DNA of 64,000 bases from the NCBI GenBank assembly GCA_002104895.1, contig MCFG01000005.1, positions 347,501 to 411,500 on the forward strand. Reading direction: 5' to 3'. Below are positions 47,500 through 64,000 of this stretch, in pieces; the first letter of the stretch is position 1; each line of letters begins with the position of its first letter. The translations under genes and the position numbers were made by a program. Below the pieces are notes generated by a model. It did not search any database. It saw only the letters and a list, made by a program, of their open reading frames with translations, and was not told the DNA's origin. This DNA is from Anaeromyces robustus. Its lineage: Eukaryota > Neocallimastigomycota > Neocallimastigomycetes > Neocallimastigales > Neocallimastigaceae.

Positions 47500-48150
47500 G
47501 ACTAATATATAGGTACCCATCTCCCATATGTATACTACAGGTGCACCTGTAGGCGTAAAGATTCGACGTTGCTGCTCCACCTATGTCGTTACGTTGAGAC
47601 TTAATGATAAGGTGTTCGGGGTTAATTTCCATAGTTTTCTTGGAAGCTATGTAAGTAGAGATTACAGAATCACGAAGAGTTAGAGCTTTCATGATATGTT
47701 CTATGTTATCAACCAATAACTAAGACACATGAAGAGTTAACAATACGATTAAAAAAAACAATCTTTTCAATCTTGTCACCTAATTCTTACATAATTCTTC
47801 GAATCGAGTCTTTTCTTCTTCACATTTCTTCTTTTCATTTTCGTCTTCTTCTAATTCAAGACTTTCCTTGGTAACGTTTTGAAGAGTGTGACCATCGTAT
47901 TCCATAAATTGTTGGACTATATATTCATAAAAGGTATAAAACTTCGAGTCCTTTCTTCTTTAGAGCTTAAGGAATGGAGAGTTTTCGACGACGACCTTAG
48001 ATTCACTAGTAACGTAGTAAATATTCTTTTGCTTTTCTGGCATACATATGACGTTAGTCCTTAAGAGAAGTTATTTCTTCACTAGATTTAGTAGAGTAGA
48101 ACATAAGGAATTCAGAAAGCTTAGTACGGTTAGTACTGTCTTTATTTTTG
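47500..48150 (-). pseudogene. Hsp90 C-terminal half, decayed copy
   Basis: On the minus strand the translations follow cytosolic Hsp90 in order but in changing frames. '[20 protein letters not shown]' comes first (Hsp90 EDS.NR.KLSELLRY.STKSG), then 'MPEKQKNIYYVTSESKVVVE', '[18 protein letters not shown]', an acidic/Lys stretch and 'FEELCKN'. It ends with '[17 protein letters not shown]' and '[15 protein letters not shown]' (Hsp90 [28 protein letters not shown]). Several stops and frame changes interrupt it, and both the ATPase and start regions are missing. GC is clearly higher than in the flanks, so it came from a highly expressed gene fairly recently. There are no introns in the covered part and no A-tail can be distinguished in this DNA. 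The last 100 bp (47500-47600) no longer match Hsp90. Confidence 0.85.
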
Positions 48151-48422
48151 TAAAAACGATATTTGTACTAAAATATATTCTAATTATAATGAAAATAATA
48201 TTAAAATACAAAAGCGAAGGAATTTTTATTAGTTTATTTAAAATATTTAATTTTGACTTGTTATACTTTGTATTTTTTTTGTTTTTGTTTTGTTTTGTTT
48301 TAGATAAGTGAAAATATAAAATATTTTTTTTTTATAAAATACATAATATATTATATTAAAAAGATAAATCATATATATATTATAATAATAGAAATTGTAT
48401 GTATATCATTATAATAATAACA

Positions 48423-51400
48423 TTAACAATTTAAACTATATGTATCAAATCGCATTTGAAAATGAGTATTTCTTTTCTTTTCACGACGTTTCATTTTCAT
48501 GGCAATAATTTTATTACGTCTGTGTATTATTTTAAATTTTGTTATAAATATACTAAAAACGACTGTAATTGAATATATTATTGGTCCGATTGTATAAAAA
48601 TAATCCTTTATTGTAACTGGAATATTTATAAAATTAAATATTAATAATATGATTTCTATAAATGTATATATATAGATGGGTATTGTCATTGGCTTTAATT
48701 ATTTAAAGAAAATTAATATAATGACATAATAAAAAAAAGCAATAAAAAATATTTAAAAAATACTTACGCATTATATATTCTTAATGTTTTGACTAAAACA
48801 CTACCAAAAATAAATGAAAATCCCTATGGATATAATTCATATATATAAAAAAATTGTTAATAATATTATATAATAAATATTTAAATTTATTATAAAAAAA
48901 AAAAAAAGATAAAGTACAATTCTTTTTAAAACATCAATTATTAAACATATTATTTTGCTTTTTTTCAAAGTTGATAATGAAGCAAATATATAATTAATTA
49001 TTGTTCCAATTAATATTATAACTAAAAAATATTTCCCACCTATAAAATAGAAACGTAAAAAAATAATATAATAAAATATAATATATTGAAAATTAATTAA
49101 TTATTTATAATATATATAACTTTATTTACATAATATTCTTTTATTATTATTATTATTATTATTATTACCCTTTCTGATAATATCATCATTTTTTAACAAA
49201 ACAATTATTAACAATAAAACCAGGGATATAGTTATTAAAATAATGGATATTTAAATGTTGATATATTAAATATTTTATTATTTTCTAATTGATAATATTC
49301 ATTGCAGTATTTTCCTGTATAATGTGGTGAAGTACAATTACATATATTATCATTTATACATATTCCTTTATTGCAAGAATAATCACATATTGGTTTATAA
49401 CTATATATATATATAATTAAAAATTAAAATAAAAAATATAACATTATTTTTTCATTTCTTTCCTTCTTATTTATTATTTATTATATTATTTACCATGATT
49501 TAAAATTTTGTTTTTCTTTATATTTATATATATATAAATTACTAGCATCGTTATTATCAGTTTTACATTCATCGATAGTAATATTAATATTATAAGTGTT
49601 ATTTTTAAAATATTTAAATTTTCCTAATAAAAATACAATAATAATAATAATATATATATATATATATTTAATAAATGGAAAGTATTTAATAAAAATTTTA
49701 AACAATTAATTACCAAATTGATTAACTTTAAAATAAATAATATATTTTCCAGGATTTCCAATAACTATATATTTTTTATAAAATAGTAATATAATTGAAT
49801 GATAATTATATTAATAATTGAATTTAGATTAATTCTATTAATTCTATTATTTATATTATTTATACTACTTTTTTATTTATTTATTTATTTATTATCATTA
49901 AAATAAAAAAAATACATATATATTTTGAAAATCTTCGAGTATACATTTTGTATTCCAGCAGTAATTTAAAGTTTCTCCTAAAATTTCTGCATTATAGGTA
50001 TCATTCACTTCTAATGTATAGAATATAATATTTTCAATTTTTATTTCATTAGAATCTGAACCTAAATTTATTACTTTGAAAAAAAAAAAGGATCATAATA
50101 TATTAACTAATTTTTGCTATGTTATATATGTCATAAATATATATATATATATATAAGATGTAATATAGTTATATACTTACAATGATCGTAGTCATCATAT
50201 AAATTAACTATATATTGTTTTTTATTTTTAAAAAAATAGTAATGATAATTAATATTTATATATTTATTTATTTTAAGTACACCAAGAAAATTTTTAATAT
50301 TTAAATAAATAATATATTTACATATTATATTCTCTTTTATATGATTTCCTGATAATATATGAAAATCATTTGTAATATTTGTTAATAATTTAATTTTTTG
50401 AGGATTTGTAGCAAATATATCTTTTCCATATTTATTTAATAATTCATTTTTGTTTGAAATGAAAGGTTCAGATTCTTCATCAAGAGAATAACATATATTA
50501 CCAATATCTTTTTAGATTTATAATTTAAAAAAAAAAAAAAGATATTAAATAATTAAAAATTATAATCGTTTAAAAATATATAAAATTTATATATATATAT
50601 ATAATTTATCATATATAATATTTATAATTATTTTACTTGAAAGTGCTTTATTATTTATAAAAGTACAATTATAAAATTTTACATATTGATTCATATTTAA
50701 ACAAAATGTATATATAACACCTCCATAATTTAAAGCCTTATTATCTTTAAATATTGAATCGGAAATAGCTATACCATGATTAATAGGTGTATAATTATTT
50801 ATATGAAAAACAACTCCATTATGTGATGTATTATTTTCAAATGATGATTTTTCAATTATTATATCAACATTATTAATGTTTTTTTCAGAATCAATATAAA
50901 TAAAACTATTTTCAAAATAACTATTGATAATCTTAACATTGTTTAAATTTATTATTGATTTTTCTTTAGTTCTAAAACCTTCATCTTATGAATGTAATAA
51001 TCATTATAAAGTAAAAACATTATATTATCATTTATTATTATTATTATTATTATTATTATCACTATTTTTATTATTATTGTATAAATAATTTCTATAATTT
51101 ATTTTATATATAATTCATATATATTTACATCCTATAAAATTTGAAATAGTTGTATCTGTAATATTATATATAGAACAACCCACAAAAATAAAAGAATCTA
51201 GATTTTCTTTGAAATCCAAACAGTTAATTCCATTAAAATTTTTACAGTTTCGAATATTACTAAACTATTTTTATTCAAAAAAAAATTAAAATCAAAAAGA
51301 AAAAATATTTATATATATCTTAATATAAATACTAATTATATATACTACGGCTTACATTTGATTTAATAATATTTAATTCTCCATTTGAATTAACAAAAGC

Positions 51401-52380
51401 TAAATATTTGTTTTTGTATAAATTTATAATATCAAATTAAAAAAATATGAATAAATAATATTAATTATTTTATAAACGTTTTATTAATTGCTCTATATAC
51501 CTCCAATATAGTTTATATTTTTTATTGTTACTAAAAATAAACTTATTAAACCTAATATTATTTAATAATATTATCAATTAATGATATAATTATTATTACA
51601 AAAGTATTTGTTTATATTAATTAAATACCTAAATCAGTTTTAAATAATCCATTAGTATTATTAATATTGATATCTTCTAGACTTACATGAACAAAACTAG
51701 TTTTTAAATTGTTTATTCCATATATTAATCTAAAAGAATTTATATATATTAATTATTAATATAAAATATGAAAGAATATTAAATTTAAAAATATTTTTAC
51801 CCTGAATATTTTCCAGTATAGTTTGCAATATTTGTACTTATTTTTTTTTTAAATGTTAATATTTATATTATATTAATTATTAATTATTTATATACAATTA
51901 ATTTTATTTGCTATACATGGTTTATTTTTTATATACTTTTCTATATGAAAAAGACCACTATCTTGCCAAGTTAAAAGTGATGAAATAGTATTATCTAACT
52001 GATGTATATTAATAATTTCTGAATTATTAACTTTAATAGATGGACCATCAACATTTGGATATATAGAATGAATTAATGTTCCTTCTGAATGGTAAACTGT
52101 AATAATATTTAACTTTGAATTACTTTTATATAAATAAATATATATAATAAATAATTCATTATATAAATAAAGATGATAATGAATTTTTTAACAAAAAGCT
52201 TCTCTCTTTCTCTATATATATATATATTTAAATTCTTATTATTTACTTAATAATTAGATCAATATCTCCTTCCGTACTAAAGAGGGAACATGAAGCATTC
52301 TTACCACACTTTATTTTGTTAACATTTATATTATCTATTTCAAAACTAGTTTTACCTTTTAAACTATTATTAATTATTTT

Positions 52381-52423
<43 letters not shown>

Positions 52424-53777
52424 ATGTTAATATATTATAATAAATAAATAATTTCTTTATTTTTATATAATAGCATACTAAGCTAATAAACCCAAATTTT
52501 TTGTAGATATTGGTAAATTTATATTACTAATTTTGGAATTTTTTAAATATAATCTAGTTGTCAAATATAAATTATAATTTACAACACTAAAAATTCCACC
52601 CTATTTAAATAATTTTAAAAAAAATTTTTTTAATTATTTTTATATAATTTATTTCACGTTTTTTTGTGTTTTGTTGTGTGATAATATTGTAAGTATAATG
52701 TATTTATATAATATTAAAATTTATTTTTAAATATATAATTATTATATAATATATATAATATATATACTTTATATAGAGAAGTAGAATTAAGAAATTGAAG
52801 ATTTGAACCATCTAAAATAAAATTCTCATACAAATATATTATTCCAGTATTATATGAGAAGTTATCCAAAAAATTACAATCCTTAATATACAAAAATGAT
52901 AAACCAGCATTTAACACTGAGCTTTTTATTTTATTTTTTTTTTTAATAAGTACCACATAATTTAAAATATCTTTTCATTAATTTTACTATATATAGATTA
53001 ATATTATTAAAAAAGTTTTTTATTAAGATATGCTAACCCATTATGTAAAGATAATCCTTTTATAAAATCAGTCTTATCAAAATACCCAATTGTAAAATAA
53101 GCTTTAATAATTCCACAAGTATATTCTCCTGAAAAATATGAATTTTCAATTTTTAAATTTGATAAATATTGATAGTCATATAAATATGGTAAACTAATTA
53201 TATACTCAGATATAGATTTACTTCCATAAAAAGTTGAATTTCTAATAGTATAATTCCCAAAAGATTCGTAATCTGGTATAATTGAAATTCCATTATATGA
53301 AATTCTTTCTTGAGTATTTTGATATTTGAAATTTTCTAATATCATATTACTTTGATCTTTAAATTTATTTTCGATTATTCCATTGAAATCAACATTGGAT
53401 ATTGTAATTCTAAAACAATTATTAAAATGTAGATTTCCAATATATTTTAAATTATAAATTTCAATAGTATTATAATTATTAAAATTTAAGCCATGAGTCT
53501 CATTTTCAAATTTAAGTTCAATATTTTTTTTCAATCCTGATATTTTTATATTATAATTCAATTCAGAATTTAATATATAATCATCTTTTATAATAAGTGA
53601 TGATGTTAAAATTATACTAGTATTATTATATTTTAGAGCATTTTTAAGTTCATTTTCATTTGAAACTTGAATGTTTTTAAGATATGTTATTTTTGAAAAA
53701 AGTAAAATAAAAAATAAATAAGGTATTAATGAAAAATTTTTATGAATGTAATTAATACAATAATTTATTATTTTCAT
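48423..53777 (-). CDS. Beta-helix, EGF-like, class C GPCR-like receptor, probably shortened
   Basis: A many-exon gene. The first exon (about 53038-53777) starts with a signal-like helix (NFSLIPYLFFILLFSKITYL). It then has repeated strands of the type 'IRNSTFYGSKSISEYIISL' and 'LKIENSYFSGEYTCGIIKAY', a right-handed parallel beta-helix pattern. More rungs follow in short exons such as 52768-52921 ('LYIKDCNFLDNFSYNTGIIYL') and about 52498-52600. Exon 49169-49400 carries an EGF-like module, C-x3-C-x3-GxC-x5-CxC-x8-C. Membrane helices come next: one after the EGF module, one in 48918-49039, then exon 48768-48823 with 'GFSFIFGSVLVKTLRIYN', the class C TM3 signature. The last exon 48423-48692 has two helices and a basic tail. 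Only about five helices can be found, and the frame shifts by one position between the EGF module and the first helix. Such receptors are a gut-fungal family; this copy may be decaying. Confidence 0.7.
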
Positions 53778-55091
53778 ATTTATTCTTTTATTTTAAAAGT
53801 TTTTTAAACTTTAAAGAGAAAAAGAATATATATTAAAATAATAATAAAAAATAACAATATGTGTTATAATAATGATAAAAAATAACAATGTGTGTTATAA
53901 TAATGATAAAAAATAACAATGTGTATTTTAATAATGATAAAAAATAATAGTAATGTGTGTTATAATAATGGTAAAATAATAATAATATAGAGTATTAATT
54001 ATAAGATGGAATAACTTTTTAAAATATATGTATATATTTTAATTCGCATTGCATAATAAAATAAAATAAAATATAAATATTCATATTATAAAATTTATAA
54101 TTGCTTATATATAAATTATATTTTATTATCTAATATTAAGTTATTAAGCTTTAAATAAAAAAAACAATATTGAAAATATTAAAAATTTTTTGTGAAACAT
54201 AAGATCATTTAAGATCATTTATAATTAAATAAAAATGAATAAGATAAACTTTATTTATATTTTTTTTTATGATATCTTTGTTTAACTAATTTTTCCATCT
54301 CTTAACATTATAAACTTTTCAAATAAAATTTTGTAGTTTATGATAAAAAAGGTTTAATATAGAATTTTTATCCTTTATAATAATAAAAAAATAAGTTATG
54401 TATAATAAAAAGGATTTAAATCCTTTTTATTGATACAAAAATCATCATATTGTTCTTTTTCAACCTTAGTATTAGATTGATTAAATCAAATTTTTTTTAA
54501 AAAATATAAAAGTTTCTTTAATCTTTAAGTACTTTTCATTTCAATATTATGATTTTTTAAAGTATATGATTTATATATTTAATAAATAAAGTAAATGATT
54601 ATACTTAAAATAGTAAACCTACCATATAAAAAAATTATTTAATTTATTTAATCTTTATTATTTATTATTGTATAAAAAATTTTTTCTTATGAAACTTAAT
54701 TTTTATTATATATTTATTAAATAAAATTAATATTATAAAATTTATTTTTTTATAACTAAAATGTAATATATATACTATAATATTATGTATTTTAATGTAT
54801 TTAATTTTTTAGTATATATTTATTAAATAAAATTTTTACAATAATATAAGGTTATTAGTTTTATTTAATTATTAGTATTATTTATTACATATAACTTTAT
54901 GAAATTTAATTTCTTTTTGATTTATACTTTGCAAGATTAAAAGAATTTTAATTAATTATCTTTATTTTTAATATATGGAATAAAAATTATATATTTATTC
55001 ATTTTCAATTAAATAGAATTAAATTAAAATTTAAAATACCTCAACTTTATTTTATGAATTTTGTAAATCATTATACAATTTTTAAATAATA
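53778..55091. other. Intergenic, divergent promoters
   Basis: About 1.3 kb between the starts of the receptor-like gene (minus) and Mcm10 (plus). It holds a 31-bp tandem repeat, listed separately, and otherwise AT-rich sequence without genes. Confidence 0.6.
53851..53977. repeat. 31-bp tandem repeat, four copies
   Basis: Units start at 53851, 53882, 53913 and 53944, exactly 31 bp apart, each beginning ATAACAAT or a close variant with a GTGTGTT core. The repeat lies 74 bp upstream of the receptor gene's start codon. Confidence 0.85.
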
Positions 55092-58270
<3,179 letters not shown>

Positions 58271-59758
58271 TTAAAAGATATACATAAAAAATTAATGAAT
58301 ATTTAAACATAATTATTTATTAACAATATATATATATATTTAATAATTTCATTTATTTATTTATTTGTTTATATATTATTTATTTATTTATTTATTTATT
58401 TTTAAATATTATTTAAATAAAATTAATTTTTTTTTTAGATGTAGCATTATATTATCTATATAAATTTGTTTTAAGATATTAGTATTTCTTTTTTATATAT
58501 TTTTTAATAAACCTGTCAACTTTTTCTTTAAGGAGTTTATTAATTTCTTAATTCATAAATAATTTATACTATTAACATTTTATAAATAATATTTATATAA
58601 ATTTTAATTAATATTAATTTTGAAAAAAAAATAGAGTTTTCCACACATAATAAGAGAAAAAATTTAATAATTAAAAATATTCCTTTTTTAATTATATAAT
58701 ATATTATAAAATACTGTTAATATATTACAATATATATAATAATATTTTTCAATTCAAATGTTAAAATTTTCAAATAAAAAAGTTTATTTAATATTGAAAG
58801 ATAAAATAATAAAAAATTAAAATTAAACTTTTTTAAATTAATTATTGGTTTAATGATATATAAATAATTATAATTAATGTATATATAAATTTTTTATTTT
58901 CTTTTTTGAAGAAAAATTTTAAAATTATATTGAATTTATTTTTTTAATATAAAATACTAAAAATGAATTTTCATTTTTTATATTTCATATGAAATAAAAA
59001 AAAATACAATTTAATGTCTTTTTTCTGTTTTTTTTTTTTTTTTTTTTAAAAAATAAAAAAAAAAAGTTAATTAATACTAACCTTTTATTATTATATATTT
59101 GTATTCTAAAAATATAATAAGGCGTTATAACTATATAAACTCATATGATTTAATTGAATTTCTTACTGAAATGTTTTTATTCTCCCATAATTTTTAATTT
59201 TATTTTATTTGTATTAACATTTTTTTAAAAAAAATAAAAAAATAAAATAAGATAAAAAGAAATATTATATTATTAATATTATTTTTAAATTATAATATTA
59301 TAAATAAAGACTTGAATTCAATGAATTATTAATAAAACTATATCAATAAAATATGTTAGCCATTGTTGCTTATTACAAAATAGTTTTGAAATTTTTATTT
59401 AGTAAAATAAGAAATAAAGAAATAAAAGCAAAAAAATAATTTAATAGTAATTATATATATACTTTGATATCATTATTAATATAATCCATTCATTTTTCTA
59501 ATAATATAATAATTTATAATAAAGATTTAAATAATTGAACAATTAAAAGTTTAATAATTAAATCATTCATTCATGATTTAACATTTAATAAATTCTATTG
59601 GAAAATTTAATTCAATATAATAATATATTATTGTATATTATTTATTATATTATAATATTATATATTACTTTTATATATAATTTAAATTAAATTCGAAATT
59701 TATAATTAAAAAGAGAACGATCTAAAAGGCACTTTTAAACTTTTTTCTTTTAAAAAAC

Positions 59759-59789
<31 letters not shown>

Positions 59790-59894
59790 GAAATAAAAAA
59801 TTATTGATTAAATAAAATAAAATAAAATAAAATAAAATAAAATAAAATATATTATTATAAATAAAAAATAAAATAAAAATAAAATATAAATAAA

Positions 59895-59925
<31 letters not shown>

Positions 59926-60116
59926 TAAACAAGAAAAAAATAAATAAATTTAATATTTATAATAATTATTTTTTATTAATATAATAAAACAATAAATATA
60001 CATTAATAATAATAATTATAATTATATTAATAAAAGCATTCTTTTAGCCTTTCGATAAATAATAATTCTATTTCATTTTAAATTTAGAAGTAACATAAAA
60101 TATAAAAATTTACATT
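58271..60116. other. Intergenic, AT-rich
   Basis: About 1.8 kb between Mcm10 and the EML gene, both on the plus strand. It has (AAAAT)n and (AAAAC)n patches near 59760-59850, A/T homopolymers and no supported gene. Confidence 0.6.

Positions 60117-64000
<3,884 letters not shown>

Overview
The window is extremely AT-rich eukaryotic DNA. Genes are dense with asparagine runs encoded by AAT/AAC repeats, introns are short and AT-rich with GT..AG ends, and every stop I could place is TAA. Multi-exon genes (9 exons in the Mcm10 gene), a class C GPCR-like protein with a beta-helix ectodomain, and an EMAP/EML microtubule protein (usually found in flagellated lineages) point to an anaerobic gut fungus (Neocallimastigomycota). 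A dictyostelid was considered because base composition is similar, but it fits the intron density and the receptor architecture less well. This assignment is inference.

Layout: 1-3329 (+) PQ-loop membrane protein of the SLC66A2/ANY1 type with a very long disordered tail, 5' end cut by the window. 4777-11007 (+) large TPR protein. 13044-20065 (+) kinesin-like protein whose nucleotide-binding motifs are all eroded, with an Asn-rich coiled-coil tail. 21640-24147 (-) coiled-coil protein with a 23-residue tandem repeat. 26183-33180 (+) Brr2/SNRNP200 spliceosomal helicase. 33841-35643 (-) probable RecA-fold SWSAP1-like protein. 35861-37148 (+) Tad2/ADAT2 tRNA adenosine deaminase. 37463-38648 (-) pICln. 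42733-43991 (+) single-pass membrane protein. 45888-46547 (-) zinc-ribbon protein. 47500-48150 (-) Hsp90 pseudogene fragment. 48423-53777 (-) beta-helix/EGF/class C 7TM receptor-like gene that looks shortened. 55092-58270 (+) Mcm10. 60117-end (+) C2-EML/EMAP protein, cut by the right edge.

The recognisable genes are mostly housekeeping (splicing: Brr2 and pICln; tRNA editing: Tad2; replication: Mcm10; recombination: SWSAP1-like). They are not arranged as a functional cluster. SWSAP1-like and Tad2 start back to back 217 bp apart; Tad2 and pICln converge. Many exons were placed by phase-consistent splice sites and by recalled family sequences, not by transcript data.

The most unusual items are the motor-dead kinesin-like protein, the decaying beta-helix class C receptor beside an Hsp90 pseudogene, the RecA-fold protein without a Walker A lysine, and the C2-EML fusion. 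No virus-like element, DNA transposon, tRNA, rRNA or CRISPR array was recognised.
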